From contig NZ_BAYA01000009.1 of the NCBI RefSeq assembly GCF_000685015.1, forward strand, positions 186,001 through 250,000: 64,000 bases of DNA, given 5' to 3'. Origin of the DNA: Paraburkholderia bannensis NBRC 103871. GTDB lineage: Bacteria > Pseudomonadota > Gammaproteobacteria > Burkholderiales > Burkholderiaceae. Position 1 is the first letter of the stretch. Each line of letters begins with the position of its first letter. The position numbers were made by a program, and so were the translations under genes. Positions 8,982 through 19,288 of the stretch are shown piece by piece. A model generated the notes under the pieces. That model was given only the letters and a program-made list of their open reading frames with translations. It did no database searches and had not been told where the DNA came from.

Positions 8982-9377
8982 CTACTTCTTCACCGCGACC
9001 GTGGTGCTGCCAACAGTTGCGCCCGTAGCCGCGCCTTGCGCGTTACCGCTCTTTGCCGTCGCACCCTTCGCGCCCGCGCTGCCAGCCGTCTGCGTCGCCG
9101 CACCGGGCTTGCCGTTAGCCGGGCCGACCGACAATCCTTCGGCCTGCAAACGTTCGACGGTATGACCGCCCAGCCCCTTCACCCGCTTGCCGAGATCGGA
9201 TGCATCCTTGAACGGGCCATGCGCGCCGCGCTCGTCGAGGATGGCCTTGGCGCGTGCGGGCCCGATGCCCTTGATGCCACGCAGCGCATCCTCATTGGCG
9301 GTGTTGACGTCCACGGCGCCGAATGCCTGGCCGAAGGCGGCAAGCAGCGCCACCAGTGCGAGAATTTTTCTGATCAT
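8982..9377 (-). CDS. ComEA-like helix-hairpin-helix DNA-binding protein, secreted
   Basis: This 131-residue protein starts at 9377 with a strong AAGGAG ribosome site. The signal peptide (MIRKILALVALLAAFGQAFG) is followed at once by the ComEA core VDVNTANEDALRGIKGIGPARAKAILDERG, a double helix-hairpin-helix that binds DNA without sequence specificity. Residues after about 85 form an Ala/Gly/Thr-rich tail (PANGKPGAATQTAGSAGAKG) that looks disordered. Periplasmic ComEA pulls incoming DNA across the outer membrane in natural competence; many proteobacteria have several such small proteins, so a role in competence here is inference. Confidence 0.88.
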   Translation of the reverse strand: MIRKILALVALLAAFGQAFGAVDVNTANEDALRGIKGIGPARAKAILDERGAHGPFKDASDLGKRVKGLGGHTVERLQAEGLSVGPANGKPGAATQTAGSAGAKGATAKSGNAQGAATGATVGSTTVAVKK

Positions 9378-9455
9378 GCTGGATCTCCTTTGATAGCCAC
9401 CGCCGGCGACCATCGCCGGCGAGGAGAATCCAGTTTAGGGAGAGACCGCTTGTGC

Positions 9456-10448
9456 TTACACCTGGCCAGATAGCCAACGTACGTAGCGATCGACGCCTTC
9501 CTGAACCGTCAGGAACGGCGCGTCGTAGCCCGCTGCGCGCAGTTTCGACTGGTCAGCCTGCGTGAAGCACTGGTACTTGCCGCGCAGCGCATCCGGGAAC
9601 GGGATGTATTCGATCAGCCCTTCCTTGACCTGCTCTTCGAGCGTGAGCGCGGGCTTGCCTTCCATCGCACGCAGCGTGTTGACGACGCTCGTGGCGATGT
9701 CGTTGAACGGCTGCGCACGGCCGCTGCCCAGATTGAAGATGCCGCTCTTCTCGGGATGATCGAAGAAGAACAGGTTGACCTTCACCACGTCTTCCACCGA
9801 CACGAAGTCACGCGTCTGCTCGCCCGGCGCGTAGCCGTTGTACTCGCCGAACAGCTTCACGCGGCCTTCGGCGCGGAACTGGTTGAAGTTGTGGAACGCC
9901 ACCGACGCCATGCGCGCCTTGTGCGTCTCGCGCTGGCCGTACACGTTGAAGTAACGGAAGCCCGCGATCTGGCTTTGCGCCGTGGGCAGCACGCGGCGGA
10001 TCACCTGGTCGAACAGGAACTTCGAATAACCGTAGACGTTCAGCGGCGCTTCCACTTCGCGATCCTCGACGAAGCGCGTCGAGCCGCCGTAGATCGCCGC
10101 CGACGACGCGTAGAGGAACTGCGCGCGCTGCGCGAGGCAGGCGTCCAGCACCGCACGGCTGAAGCGGAAGTTGTTGTCCATCATGTAGCGGCCGTCGGTT
10201 TCCATCGTGTCCGAACAGGCGCCTTCGTGGAACACCGCGCGCACGTTGCCGAAGTCGCCGCGCGTGAAGCGCTCGACGAATTCGGTCTTGTCGAGGTAGT
10301 CGTCGATTTCGCAATCGACCAGGTTCTTGAACTTGTCGGCGCGCGTGAGATTGTCGACGGCGATGATACGGTCTTCGCCGCGTTCGTTCAGCGCCTTGAC
10401 GATGTTGCTGCCGATGAAGCCGGCCGCGCCGGTCACAATGATGGTCAT
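9456..10448 (-). CDS. hldD: ADP-L-glycero-D-manno-heptose-6-epimerase
   Basis: This 330-residue extended short-chain dehydrogenase starts [15 protein letters not shown]; the GxxGxxG motif binds NADP. Downstream are [29 protein letters not shown] (catalytic Tyr/Lys) and [10 protein letters not shown], all typical of HldD (RfaD). It epimerises ADP-D-glycero- to ADP-L-glycero-D-manno-heptose, the last step of the LPS inner-core heptose donor. It lies ~130 bases downstream of hldA on the same strand, so the ADP-heptose genes are adjacent. A 12-residue upstream extension was excluded because it precedes the Rossmann start. Confidence 0.96.
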   Translation of the reverse strand: MTIIVTGAAGFIGSNIVKALNERGEDRIIAVDNLTRADKFKNLVDCEIDDYLDKTEFVERFTRGDFGNVRAVFHEGACSDTMETDGRYMMDNNFRFSRAVLDACLAQRAQFLYASSAAIYGGSTRFVEDREVEAPLNVYGYSKFLFDQVIRRVLPTAQSQIAGFRYFNVYGQRETHKARMASVAFHNFNQFRAEGRVKLFGEYNGYAPGEQTRDFVSVEDVVKVNLFFFDHPEKSGIFNLGSGRAQPFNDIATSVVNTLRAMEGKPALTLEEQVKEGLIEYIPFPDALRGKYQCFTQADQSKLRAAGYDAPFLTVQEGVDRYVRWLSGQV

Positions 10449-10575
10449 GGTATTTCTGCGGTGAAGTTTCACGCGAGGGTTCACGCGGGCCGGGAAAACT
10501 CTCCAGAAATCCCGGCCGGGGCGCCCCGAAGTTTCACTTCAGGGCGGCGCGGTGGTCAACCGCGCGCGTGCAACG

Positions 10576-11568
10576 TCATTGAAAGAGTTCGTCGTAATCG
10601 ACGGTGGCGGTGCCGAGCTTGCCGACCACGATGCCGGCCGCGCGGTTGGCGAGCGCAACACCTTCCTGAAGCGAAAGGCCCGCGCCCAGCGCGGTTGCGA
10701 GGGTGGCAATCACCGTGTCGCCGGCGCCCGAGACATCATACACTTCGCGCGCAACGGTCGGCGTATGCAGCACGCCGTCCGCGGAAAAGAGCGTCATACC
10801 CTCTTCCGAACGCGTGAGCAGCAACGCGTCGACTTGCAGCTCCGCGCGCAGCTTCGTCACGCGCGCCAGCAGATCGTCCTCGGACTTCCAGTTGCCGATG
10901 ACTTCGCGCAGTTCGGCGCGGTTCGGCGTGATGACGCTCGCGCCGCGATAGCGCTCCCAGTCGTCGCCCTTCGGATCGACCAGCACGGCCTTACCGGCGG
11001 CGCGCGCCTTCGAGATCATCTGCGTGACGTGCGTGAGGCCGCCCTTCGCGTAATCCGACATGAGAATCACGTCGTGCGTGGGCAGCAGCGCGTCGAAGCG
11101 CGCGAGGCCCGCGAGCAGCGCCTCGTGCGCAGGCGTGTTCTCGAAGTCCACGCGCAGCAGTTGCTGCTGGCGCGACAGCACGCGCAGCTTGATGGTGGTC
11201 GGCAGCGCGGGATCGCGTTCGAGATGCGCGTGCACGTGGCTTTCGCCGAGCAGCTCGACGATACGCTCGCCCGGCTCGTCATGACCCACCACGCACAGCA
11301 GCCCCGCCTGCGCGCCCAGCGCCGCCGCATTGCGCGCGACGTTGGCTGCGCCGCCCAGGCGGTCTTCCTGGCGCTGCACGTGCACGACCGGCACCGGCGC
11401 TTCCGGCGAGATGCGGTTGACGTCGCCGAACCAGTAGCGGTCGAGCATCACGTCGCCCACCACCAGCACGCGCGACTGGCCAAACTGCTCGCGCGGCACG
11501 ACCTTGACGTCGGGTGCGAGCGCCGCGTAATCAGGCTGCTGAGGTTGCATCGCTTGCGTGTTTGACAT
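10576..11568 (-). CDS. hldA: D-glycero-beta-D-manno-heptose-7-phosphate kinase (single-domain HldA/RfaE1)
   Basis: This 330-residue PfkB-family sugar kinase has [22 protein letters not shown], the Gly-rich GGAANVARN and the C-terminal catalytic box [14 protein letters not shown]. Unlike enteric HldE there is no C-terminal nucleotidyltransferase domain, so the adenylyltransferase (HldC) must be encoded elsewhere. It phosphorylates heptose-7-phosphate at C1 for ADP-heptose synthesis. The chosen start (MSNTQAM, 11568) lies inside the 3' end of ugd, a 38-base overlap in a different frame; a later Met at 11550 would shorten the overlap. Neither start has a clear ribosome site, which suggests coupling to ugd translation. 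Confidence 0.93.
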   Translation of the reverse strand: MSNTQAMQPQQPDYAALAPDVKVVPREQFGQSRVLVVGDVMLDRYWFGDVNRISPEAPVPVVHVQRQEDRLGGAANVARNAAALGAQAGLLCVVGHDEPGERIVELLGESHVHAHLERDPALPTTIKLRVLSRQQQLLRVDFENTPAHEALLAGLARFDALLPTHDVILMSDYAKGGLTHVTQMISKARAAGKAVLVDPKGDDWERYRGASVITPNRAELREVIGNWKSEDDLLARVTKLRAELQVDALLLTRSEEGMTLFSADGVLHTPTVAREVYDVSGAGDTVIATLATALGAGLSLQEGVALANRAAGIVVGKLGTATVDYDELFQ

Positions 11569-12937
11569 GGGGGCGCCCGATCGAGTGATAGTCAAAGCCG
11601 TGCTCCGCCATCGCGTCCGGCTCGTAGAGATTGCGTCCGTCGAAGATGCGCGGCGCTTTCAGCTCCGCCTTGAGCGCTTCGAAATCGGGGGCCTTGAAGG
11701 CCGTCCATTCGGTGACGATCACGAGCGCATCGGCGCCCGCGAGCGTGTCGTCCTGGCTCGGCGCAAAGGTGATGCGCGCGAGCAGCTCCGGCGAGTTCGC
11801 CAGATCGAGTGCGAACACGCGGCGCGCCTCGTCGGTCGCGACCGGATCGTAGGCCGACACCGTCGCGCCGCGCGACACGAGTTCGGCGATCAGGCGACGG
11901 CTCGGCGCTTCGCGCATGTCATCGGTGTTCGGCTTGAATGCGAGGCCCCAGACCGCGAAGTGCTTGCCGCTCAAGTCCTCGCCCAGCGACTTGACGATCT
12001 TGCCGACCAGCACGTCCTTCTGGTCGTGGTTCACGTCCTCGACCGCTTCGAGAATGCGCAGGTTCTGGCCGGATTCCGCAGCCGTGCGGATCAGCGCCTG
12101 CACGTCCTTCGGGAAGCACGAGCCGCCATAGCCGCAGCCCGCGTAGAGGAAGTGATAGCCGATGCGCGGATCGGAGCCGATGCCGCGACGCACCGCTTCG
12201 ATGTCGGCGCCCACGCGGTCGGCCAGGTTCGCCATCTCGTTCATGAACGAGATGCGCGTCGCCAGCATGGCGTTGGCCGCGTACTTCGAGAATTCCGCCG
12301 AACGCACGTCCATGTAAATCGTGCGTTCGTGGTTGCGGTTGAACGGCGCATAGAGGCGCTTCATCTTCTCGCGCGCGAGTTCGCCGTTAGCGTCTTCGTC
12401 GATGCCGATGATGATGCGGTCGGGACGCATGAAGTCGTCCACGGCCGCGCCCTCTTTCAGGAACTCGGGATTCGAGACCACCGAGAAGCGGTGTTGCTCG
12501 CTCGCGTCGATGCCGCGTTTGGCGAGTTCCTCGGCGACCACGGCCTGGACGCGCTGCGCCGTGCCGACCGGCACCGTCGATTTATCGACGATGACCTTGA
12601 AGCCGTTCATGTGCCGGCCGATGCTGCGCGCGGCTTCCAGCACGTATTGCAGGTCGGCGGAACCGTCCTCGTCCGGCGGCGTGCCGACGGCGATGAACTG
12701 CACCTCGCCGTGCTCGACGCTCGCGGCGATGTCGGTGGAAAACGTGATGCGGCGCGCCTTGCGGTTACGCTGGATGAGTTCGAGCAGGCCCGGCTCATGG
12801 ATGGGCACGCCGCCGTTGTTCAGAATGTCGATCTTGCGCGGATCGACGTCGAGGCAGAACACGTCGTGACCGATTTCGGCAAGGCACGCCCCGGTGACGA
12901 GGCCGACATAGCCGGTACCGATAATGGTGATTTTCAT
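11531..12937 (-). CDS. ugd: UDP-glucose 6-dehydrogenase
   Basis: This 468-residue enzyme starts [16 protein letters not shown] with a CCGGAG site just upstream. It has the NAD-binding Rossmann motif, the central domain and the catalytic cysteine in [10 protein letters not shown] (Cys274), then the C-terminal UDP-binding domain ([17 protein letters not shown]). It oxidises UDP-glucose to UDP-glucuronate, which feeds capsule/exopolysaccharide and, in Burkholderia-type bacteria, UDP-4-amino-4-deoxy-L-arabinose for lipid A/core modification. Located between lapB and hldA in an LPS-centred run. A 39-residue in-frame upstream extension lacks conservation and was rejected. Confidence 0.95.
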   Translation of the reverse strand: MKITIIGTGYVGLVTGACLAEIGHDVFCLDVDPRKIDILNNGGVPIHEPGLLELIQRNRKARRITFSTDIAASVEHGEVQFIAVGTPPDEDGSADLQYVLEAARSIGRHMNGFKVIVDKSTVPVGTAQRVQAVVAEELAKRGIDASEQHRFSVVSNPEFLKEGAAVDDFMRPDRIIIGIDEDANGELAREKMKRLYAPFNRNHERTIYMDVRSAEFSKYAANAMLATRISFMNEMANLADRVGADIEAVRRGIGSDPRIGYHFLYAGCGYGGSCFPKDVQALIRTAAESGQNLRILEAVEDVNHDQKDVLVGKIVKSLGEDLSGKHFAVWGLAFKPNTDDMREAPSRRLIAELVSRGATVSAYDPVATDEARRVFALDLANSPELLARITFAPSQDDTLAGADALVIVTEWTAFKAPDFEALKAELKAPRIFDGRNLYEPDAMAEHGFDYHSIGRPHVKHASDATSAA

Positions 12938-13002
12938 ACGCGCTCCGGTGACAGATTCGGATGTTGATATTGCATGGTCGCGGGCCGACTTGAAGCGGCC
13001 CG

Positions 13003-14178
13003 TCAGCTTGACGCCGGAATCGGCTCGACGCGGCGCGGCGCGTAGGTTTCCCAACCGCTACAGCCCGGGCACTGCCAGTAGAAAAGACGCGCGCGGAACC
13101 CGCAGTTCTGGCAGGTATAGCGCGGCAGATTCTTGGTGCGCTGCTGGATCAGCTTGCGCATGAGTTCCAGTTCGCTGCGTCGCGGCTCCTCGGCGGTGGC
13201 CTGCTGCGCTTCGAGCAGACGCGTCATGCCGGCGAGATTCGGCGACTTCTGCATCTGCGTGCGCGCGAGCGTGTGGGCCGCGTCGGGGCCGTTGAGCTCG
13301 GCTACATATTTATAGGCCACATCGAGCAGATCGTTCGACGAATGGCGGTCGACCCAGTCGGTGAGCAGTTTTGCGCCTTCCGGCGCTTTGCCCAGCGTCT
13401 CGTAGGCCTTCATGATCTTCTCGGCCACGAGCGGCAAATAGGCCGCGTTCTGCGGCTCGACGCGCTTCCATTGCGTGAGCGCCGACTGGGCGTCGCCGCT
13501 GGCGGCGTCGACGTCGCCCGCGAGAATCGTGGCGCGCACGTTCTGCGGATTCGCCTTGAGCGCGAGGCCGAGCTGGCGACGCGCCTCCTCCGGGTTCTTG
13601 CGCTGCAGGGCTTCCTGCGCGAGTTCGCAATGGAACTGGGCGATTTCCAGGCCGAGCGGCTGCGCACCCATGGTTTCGAGCTGGCGCGCGGTGTCGATCG
13701 AGCGGTTCCAGTCCTTCTCGATCTCGTAGATCGTGAGCAGCGCGCGCTGCGCGCCCTGCGCGTAGTCGCCGGACTTGAGCGTGCCGAAGGTTTCCTCGGC
13801 GCGATCGAGCATGCCCGCCTTCAGGAAGTCCTGTCCGAGTTCATAGAGCGCGTGGTCGCGCTCGTTGACCGGCAGATCGGCGCGCGAAAGCAGGTTCTGA
13901 TGCACGCGGATTGCACGGTCGGTTTCGCCACGGCGGCGGAACAGGTTGCCGAGCGCGAAGTGCAGCTCGACCGTTTCCGGATCGAGCTTGGCGACTTCGA
14001 TGAACGCATCGATCGCCTTGTCCGGCTGTTCGTTGAGCAGGAAGTTCAAGCCGCGGAAATAGGAGCGCGGCAGGTTGGCGCTTTCGGACAGCAGCGCCTT
14101 GAGGTCGTAGCGCGACGCCATCCAGCCGAGCGCAAAAGCGACGGGAATGACGAGGAGCCACCAGAAATCGAGATCCAT
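13003..14178 (-). CDS. lapB: Lipopolysaccharide assembly protein B (YciM/LapB): TPR protein with rubredoxin-like tail
   Basis: This 391-residue protein starts [19 protein letters not shown], a single N-terminal membrane anchor. It is followed by about nine TPR-like repeats (for example [28 protein letters not shown] split over two helices) and a C-terminal rubredoxin-like metal site with two CxxC pairs (YTCQNCGF and WQCPGCSGW). In E. coli LapB binds the FtsH protease and LpxC and controls LPS synthesis. Directly downstream of lapA, as in enterics. The metal knuckle is intact, which supports function. Confidence 0.94.
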   Translation of the reverse strand: MDLDFWWLLVIPVAFALGWMASRYDLKALLSESANLPRSYFRGLNFLLNEQPDKAIDAFIEVAKLDPETVELHFALGNLFRRRGETDRAIRVHQNLLSRADLPVNERDHALYELGQDFLKAGMLDRAEETFGTLKSGDYAQGAQRALLTIYEIEKDWNRSIDTARQLETMGAQPLGLEIAQFHCELAQEALQRKNPEEARRQLGLALKANPQNVRATILAGDVDAASGDAQSALTQWKRVEPQNAAYLPLVAEKIMKAYETLGKAPEGAKLLTDWVDRHSSNDLLDVAYKYVAELNGPDAAHTLARTQMQKSPNLAGMTRLLEAQQATAEEPRRSELELMRKLIQQRTKNLPRYTCQNCGFRARLFYWQCPGCSGWETYAPRRVEPIPASS

Positions 14179-14241
14179 GCGAGCGATGGTATGAGGTTCA
14201 AGCCGCACGCCTGGATGAGCGCGCGCGGCGGGTCATTCGAA

Positions 14242-14535
14242 TCAGATGAGCGGCGGCAGCGGCGGTTCAGCGGCGACCACGGGCGTTTCGCGCGCAGTGC
14301 GCAGCTCACGCTTGAGGCGGCCGTTTTCCATGCGCAGCCGGAACATCGCCGGCAGCGCCGAAAGCAGCCCGGCCAGCAGGCCGACCACGAAGAACGCCAG
14401 CCCGATCAGGATGAGCGGGGCCTGCCACGCATAGCCGGCCAGAAAGTTCAGCGTCGTGGTTTGCGTGTTGGCCAGTGCGAGCACGAGCAGCAGCACGAAG
14501 ACCAGCACACGGATCACCCAGGCGATCAATCTCAT
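14242..14535 (-). CDS. lapA: Lipopolysaccharide assembly protein A (YciS/LapA, DUF1049)
   Basis: This 97-residue inner-membrane protein has two transmembrane helices (IAWVIRVLVFVLLLVLALA and PLILIGLAFFVVGLLAGLL). The linker ANTQTTTLNFL is typical of the family, and a basic amphipathic C-terminal helix (MFRLRMENGRLKREL) faces the cytoplasm. LapA partners LapB and FtsH in LPS homeostasis. The start MRLIAWVIRV at 14535 is used; the longer reading frame upstream has no membrane signal. Sixty-three bases separate it from lapB, so they are probably one transcript. Confidence 0.92.
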   Translation of the reverse strand: MRLIAWVIRVLVFVLLLVLALANTQTTTLNFLAGYAWQAPLILIGLAFFVVGLLAGLLSALPAMFRLRMENGRLKRELRTARETPVVAAEPPLPPLI

Positions 14536-14901
14536 GAAGGATTCTCTTGGCAGTTGCGGGAGAGCGCCGGCGCGGCCGGCTTGCTGCGCCGCAGCAAAGG
14601 ACGCGCCGAAGTGTCCCGTATTGTAATGGAACGGCCCGCGACCCGGCACGTGCGCGAAGCCGCACGGTGAGCCGAACAATGCGGGACGACAAGAACACCT
14701 TACACGGCGTCAGCGCGCCTCACACGGAGAAAGAAACGCTCACGAAGCGCGCAGGCAGTGCGCACACAGCGCATCGCGCAAAAAACGCGGACGAAAAAAA
14801 AGCGCCGGGTTTCGAAAAACCCTGCGCTTTCTTCGGTCCATGCACTGGCCATCTGGCATTGACCGCCAACGGCTGCAACCGCTGCAATAACCTTGCGGCG
14901 A
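14536..14901. other. 366-base intergenic region between ihfB and lapA
   Basis: No gene was found. It holds the ihfB terminator at 14794-14830; the remaining ~250 bases up to lapA should hold the lapA promoter, but no convincing -35/-10 pair stood out. Confidence 0.5.
14794..14830 (-). terminator. Intrinsic terminator of the rpsA-ihfB transcript
   Basis: A 14-base stem with one mismatch (AAAGCGC..GGGTTT against its complement, 14799-14830) is followed on the minus strand by eight T residues, about 70 bases beyond the ihfB stop. Confidence 0.85.
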
Positions 14902-15225
14902 TTACAGATCGTCGTCCGGCTCGTCCGCCTTCAGCGGCTCGCCCGAATTACGGTCCACGCGCTCGCGCAGTTCCTTGCCCGGCTTGAAGTGCGGTACGAA
15001 CTTCTCAGGTACCAGCACCTTTTCACCCGACTTGGGATTGCGTCCGACGCGTGACGGCCGGCGATTCAGTCCGAAACTGCCGAAGCCGCGAATTTCGATG
15101 CGATGGCCCTTGGCAAGCGCCTCGGACATCGCATCGAGCATCGTTTTCACCGCGAAATCCGCATCCTTGAGGACAAGTTGCGGAAATCGCGTAGCCAGCT
15201 GCGCGACCAATTCAGATTTGGTCAT
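14902..15225 (-). CDS. ihfB: Integration host factor subunit beta
   Basis: This 107-residue HU/IHF-family protein begins [17 protein letters not shown]. The DNA-bending beta-arm [23 protein letters not shown] includes the intercalating proline. The C-terminus has a short acidic extension ([11 protein letters not shown]) longer than in enterics. It pairs with IhfA to bend DNA at specific sites in transcription, replication and recombination. The gene follows rpsA by 25 bases, the conserved order, and ends at a strong terminator. Confidence 0.96.
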   Translation of the reverse strand: MTKSELVAQLATRFPQLVLKDADFAVKTMLDAMSEALAKGHRIEIRGFGSFGLNRRPSRVGRNPKSGEKVLVPEKFVPHFKPGKELRERVDRNSGEPLKADEPDDDL

Positions 15226-15250
15226 ACTTCAGCTTGCCCCCGTTTGAGGC

Positions 15251-16963
15251 TTACTGGTTCTGGCCGTCGAGCTTGGCCTTCAGCAGCGCGCCGAGGTTGG
15301 TCGTGCCGGTAGCAGCCGCACCCGTGTCCGACGACATGCTGCGCAGTGCTTCTTGCGTTTCAGCCGAGTCCTTCGCCTTGATCGACAGGTTGATGCCACG
15401 CGACTTGCGATCGATGTTGATGATCATCGCGTTGACCTTGTCGCCTTCCTTCAGCACGTTGCGAGCATCTTCCACGCGGTCTTGCGCGATTTCCGAAGCA
15501 CGCAGGTAGCCTTCGACGTCAGCGTTCAGGGTGATAACTGCACCCTTTGCGTCGACCGACTTGACCACGCCGTCAACCGTCGAACCCTTGTCGTTGACAG
15601 CAACGAAGTTGCTGAACGGGTCGCCTTCGAGCTGCTTGATACCCAGCGAGATGCGTTCCTTCTCGACGTCGATACCCAGAACCACGGCTTCGACTTCGTC
15701 GCCCTTCTTGTACTTGCGAACAGCTTCTTCGCCCGTTTCCGACCACGACAGGTCCGACAGGTGAACCAGACCGTCGATGCCGCCCGGCAGACCGATGAAG
15801 ACGCCGAAGTCGGTGATCGACTTGATTGCGCCTTGCAGCTTGTCGCCCTTCTTGAAGTTGCGGCTGAAGTCATCCCACGGGTTCGGCTTGCACTGCTTCA
15901 TGCCGAGCGAGATGCGGCGGCGGTCTTCGTCGATCTCGAGGACCATGACTTCGACTTCGTCGCCCAGCTGGACAACCTTCGACGGAGCAACGTTCTTGTT
16001 GGTCCAGTCCATTTCCGACACGTGAACCAGGCCTTCGATGCCCGATTCGACTTCGACGAACGCGCCGTAGTCGGTGATGTTCGTGACCTTACCGAACAGG
16101 CGCGTGCCCGACGGGTAACGGCGCGAGATGCCTTCCCACGGATCGTCGCCCAGTTGCTTGATACCGAGCGAAACGCGGTTCTTTTCCTGGTCGAACTTGA
16201 GGATCTTGGCGGTGACTTCCTGGCCAACCGACAGGACTTCCGACGGGTGACGCACGCGACGCCATGCGATGTCGGTGATGTGCAGCAGGCCGTCGATGCC
16301 GCCGAGGTCCACGAACGCGCCGTAGTCGGTGATGTTCTTGACCACGCCGTTGACGATCGCGCCTTCCTTCAGCGTTTCGAGCAGCTTTGCGCGCTCTTCG
16401 CCTTGCGTGGCTTCGATCACTGCGCGGCGCGACAGCACGACGTTGTTACGCTTGCGGTCGAGCTTGATGACGCGGAATTCCAGCGTCTTGCCTTCGTACG
16501 GCGTCGTGTCCTTGACCGGACGCGTGTCGACGAGCGAACCCGGCAGGAACGCGCGGATGCCGTTGACCATGACGGTCATGCCGCCCTTGACCTTGCCCGT
16601 GATCGTGCCGGTCACGAGTTCGTTGTTGTCGAGAGCCTTTTCCAGCGACAGCCACGAAGCGAGACGCTTTGCCTTGTCGCGCGACAGGATCGTGTCGCCG
16701 TAGCCGTTTTCCAGCGCGTCGATCGCGACGGAAACGAAATCGCCCGCCTGAACCTCCACTTCGCCCTGGTCGTTCAGGAATTCCTCGAGGGGAATGTAAG
16801 CCTCGGACTTCAGGCCAGCGTTGACAACCACGAAGTTGTGGTCGACGCGCACGACTTCAGCGGAGATGACTTCGCCGGCGCGCATGTCCTGGCGGGTCAG
16901 CGACTCTTCAAACAGAGCCGCGAAAGATTCGGTATTGGGGGTGGAGGTTTGCAGGTCGGACAT
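15251..16963 (-). CDS. rpsA: 30S ribosomal protein S1
   Basis: This 570-residue protein begins [20 protein letters not shown]. Six S1 RNA-binding repeats can be followed, the recurrent signature being [20 protein letters not shown] and its variants ([32 protein letters not shown]). S1 brings mRNA to the 30S subunit and helps unfold structured leaders. Codon use is strongly biased to a few codons, as expected for a very highly expressed gene. It lies between cmk and ihfB. A six-residue in-frame extension starting at 16981 (MQIQIF) is not family-like and was dropped. Confidence 0.97.
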   Translation of the reverse strand: MSDLQTSTPNTESFAALFEESLTRQDMRAGEVISAEVVRVDHNFVVVNAGLKSEAYIPLEEFLNDQGEVEVQAGDFVSVAIDALENGYGDTILSRDKAKRLASWLSLEKALDNNELVTGTITGKVKGGMTVMVNGIRAFLPGSLVDTRPVKDTTPYEGKTLEFRVIKLDRKRNNVVLSRRAVIEATQGEERAKLLETLKEGAIVNGVVKNITDYGAFVDLGGIDGLLHITDIAWRRVRHPSEVLSVGQEVTAKILKFDQEKNRVSLGIKQLGDDPWEGISRRYPSGTRLFGKVTNITDYGAFVEVESGIEGLVHVSEMDWTNKNVAPSKVVQLGDEVEVMVLEIDEDRRRISLGMKQCKPNPWDDFSRNFKKGDKLQGAIKSITDFGVFIGLPGGIDGLVHLSDLSWSETGEEAVRKYKKGDEVEAVVLGIDVEKERISLGIKQLEGDPFSNFVAVNDKGSTVDGVVKSVDAKGAVITLNADVEGYLRASEIAQDRVEDARNVLKEGDKVNAMIINIDRKSRGINLSIKAKDSAETQEALRSMSSDTGAAATGTTNLGALLKAKLDGQNQ

Positions 16964-17143
16964 AAAAATCTGGATTTGCATGGTTTCTGCTGCGCTTCCA
17001 GCCTGTTCCAGGCCGGTTGGGCGTTGAGGCCGGAGCGCTTACGCTCGTGGCACGGATGCAAAAGCCATACGGGGTTAAAGGGTTAAGACACGCCCCGCTT
17101 CCCAGCAGGGCACCACTACGCACTACGTTGTTACGACTGCTCT

Positions 17144-17854
17144 TTACTGCGATTTGCCGTGTGCATCGGTATGACGCACGGGCAAAGTCTGGTACCACTG
17201 CACGACCTGTTCGACCGCCTGGTCGATGGACAGCGCCGAGGTATCCAGCAGCTTCGCATCTGCTGCGGGCTTGAGCGGCGCGGCCGCGCGATTACTGTCG
17301 CGCGCGTCACGTTCACGCAAATCCCGGAGCAAGTTATCCATATTAGCAGAAAATCCTTTTTGGATCAATTGCTTATACCGGCGGGCCGCGCGGGCCTCCA
17401 CGCTGGCCGTCAGGAACACCTTCAGACCGGCATCCGGGAAGATCACCGTACCCATGTCGCGGCCGTCTGCAACGAGCCCCGGCAGCTTGCGAAAGGCCCG
17501 CTGGCGCGCCACCAGCGCGGCGCGCACGGACGGGTGCGCCGCGATCATCGAGGCCCGGTTACCGACTTCCTCGGCGCGGATTTCGTTCGAAACATCGACG
17601 CCGTCGAGCTGGGCCATGCCCTCGCGAAACGTGATGTGCAGATCGTCGATGAGCCTGGCGAGGCCGTCGGCGTCGTCGGCGGCGATCGTGTAGCGCACGC
17701 TCGCGAGCGCGGCGAGGCGATACAGCGCGCCGCTGTCGAGCAGGTGAAAGCCCAGGTGGGCGGCAAGCAGCGCGGCTACCGTGCCCTTGCCGGAGGCGGT
17801 CGGGCCGTCGATCGTGATGACGGGCGTCGGATAAAAGGGACGAGTCGATTTCAT
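17144..17854 (-). CDS. cmk: Cytidylate kinase
   Basis: This 236-residue P-loop kinase has Walker [15 protein letters not shown] near the N-terminus, the CMP-binding [13 protein letters not shown], and [21 protein letters not shown], followed by the LID region RAARRYKQL. It phosphorylates CMP and dCMP for nucleotide pools. The cmk-rpsA adjacency is a widely conserved pair, with ~180 bases between them that should carry the rpsA promoter. An N-terminal extension of about 11 residues ([11 protein letters not shown]) precedes the core and may be real. Confidence 0.95.
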   Translation of the reverse strand: MKSTRPFYPTPVITIDGPTASGKGTVAALLAAHLGFHLLDSGALYRLAALASVRYTIAADDADGLARLIDDLHITFREGMAQLDGVDVSNEIRAEEVGNRASMIAAHPSVRAALVARQRAFRKLPGLVADGRDMGTVIFPDAGLKVFLTASVEARAARRYKQLIQKGFSANMDNLLRDLRERDARDSNRAAAPLKPAADAKLLDTSALSIDQAVEQVVQWYQTLPVRHTDAHGKSQ

Positions 17855-17917
17855 GCGGCGGTCGGTCTCATGCAGCGAACCGTCCTGCGACGGCCCGGCT
17901 GCGAAAAATCAGCAAAA

Positions 17918-19222
17918 TCAGGGTTGGGCGAGCTCAAGAAAACGCTCGAAATAATCGGGGAACGTCTTGCCGACGCACTTCGGATCGTTGATGCGCACCG
18001 GCACGCCACCCAGGCTCACGAGCGAAAAGCACATCGCCATGCGGTGATCGTCGTAGGTGTCGATCGCGGCGTTCGGCGTGAGTTTCTCGGGCGGGCGCAC
18101 GATCAGGTAATCGGGGCCCTCCTCCACGTTCGCGCCCACCTTGCGCAGTTCCGTGGCCATCGCGGCGATGCGGTCGGTTTCCTTCACGCGCCAGCTCGCG
18201 ATGTTGCGCAGCGTGGTCGCGCCGTCGGCGAACAGGGCGGCGACGGCGATTGTCATGGCCGCATCGGGAATCAGGTTGAAGTCCATGTCGATGGGGTCGA
18301 GCTTGCCGTGATCGTTGCCGATCCCGCGCACCTCGATCCAGTCGTCGGCGACCGTCACGTTCGCGCCCATGCGCATGAGCGCCGCCGCGAACGCGACATC
18401 GCCCTGGATGCTCGCACGGCCCACGCCTTCCACCCGGATCGGGCCGCCGCCAATGGCGCCCGCCGCGAGGAAATACGATGCCGACGACGCGTCGCCTTCG
18501 ACCATGATCTTGCCCGGCGACTGGTAACGCACGCCTGCCGGCACTTCGAAGCGGTGCCAGCCGTGACGTTCGACCTTCACGCCGAAACGCTCCATCAGCT
18601 TGATGGTGATTTCGATGTAGGGCTTCGAGATCAGCTCGCCGTCGATTTCGACGATCGTCACGCCGCCTTCGGCGCGCACGAGCGGCAGCGTCATCAGCAG
18701 CGAGGTGAGGAACTGGCTCGACACGTCGCCGCGCACGCGCACCGGCGCCGTCACGTCGATCTGCGCGGGACGGATGCGCAGCGGCGGGAACCCTTCGTTC
18801 TCCTCGTAGTCGATCTTCGCGCCGATCTGGCGCAGACCATCGACGAGGTCGCCGATCGGGCGCTCGTGCATGCGCGGCACGCCGTGGATGCGATAGTCCC
18901 CGCCATTGACCGCGAGCGCCGCCGTGAGCGGGCGCACCGCCGTGCCGGCGTTACCGAGGAAAAGATCCGCGCGCACTGCCGTAAAGGCGCCGCGCGTGCC
19001 CTGCACGACGCAGGTGTCGCCGTCGCGCTTGAGCTTCACGCCGAGCTTTTCCAGCGCGTCGAGCATCACGCGCGTGTCGTCGGAGTCGAGCAGGTTCGTG
19101 ATCGTCGTTTCGCCTTCGGCCAGCGCCGCGAGCAGCAGCACGCGGTTCGAGATGCTCTTCGAGCCAGGCAGGCGGATCGTGCCGGACGCACGGGTGAACG
19201 GTCCGAGTTCGAGGTGTTCCAT
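17918..19222 (-). CDS. aroA: 3-phosphoshikimate 1-carboxyvinyltransferase (EPSP synthase)
   Basis: This 434-residue protein starts [21 protein letters not shown]. It has the PEP/shikimate motifs [36 protein letters not shown] and [19 protein letters not shown] keeps the glycine that makes class I enzymes sensitive to glyphosate-type inhibitors. It joins PEP to shikimate-3-phosphate, the sixth shikimate step. It lies in the tyrA-aroA-cmk order with 66 bases to tyrA and 63 to cmk, consistent with one long aromatic/translation operon. Confidence 0.96.
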   Translation of the reverse strand: MEHLELGPFTRASGTIRLPGSKSISNRVLLLAALAEGETTITNLLDSDDTRVMLDALEKLGVKLKRDGDTCVVQGTRGAFTAVRADLFLGNAGTAVRPLTAALAVNGGDYRIHGVPRMHERPIGDLVDGLRQIGAKIDYEENEGFPPLRIRPAQIDVTAPVRVRGDVSSQFLTSLLMTLPLVRAEGGVTIVEIDGELISKPYIEITIKLMERFGVKVERHGWHRFEVPAGVRYQSPGKIMVEGDASSASYFLAAGAIGGGPIRVEGVGRASIQGDVAFAAALMRMGANVTVADDWIEVRGIGNDHGKLDPIDMDFNLIPDAAMTIAVAALFADGATTLRNIASWRVKETDRIAAMATELRKVGANVEEGPDYLIVRPPEKLTPNAAIDTYDDHRMAMCFSLVSLGGVPVRINDPKCVGKTFPDYFERFLELAQP

Positions 19223-19288
19223 GAGCGTGTCCTGATGGTGCGGCGTGGCAAGCGGGAAATGCCCGCGCCCTGCCGCATGTCTGAAGCC

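Noticed and set aside
9401..9422. Two copies of CGCCGGCGA near the comEA-like start as a regulatory repeat
   Set aside because: The motif is a simple GC palindrome likely to recur by chance at this base composition.
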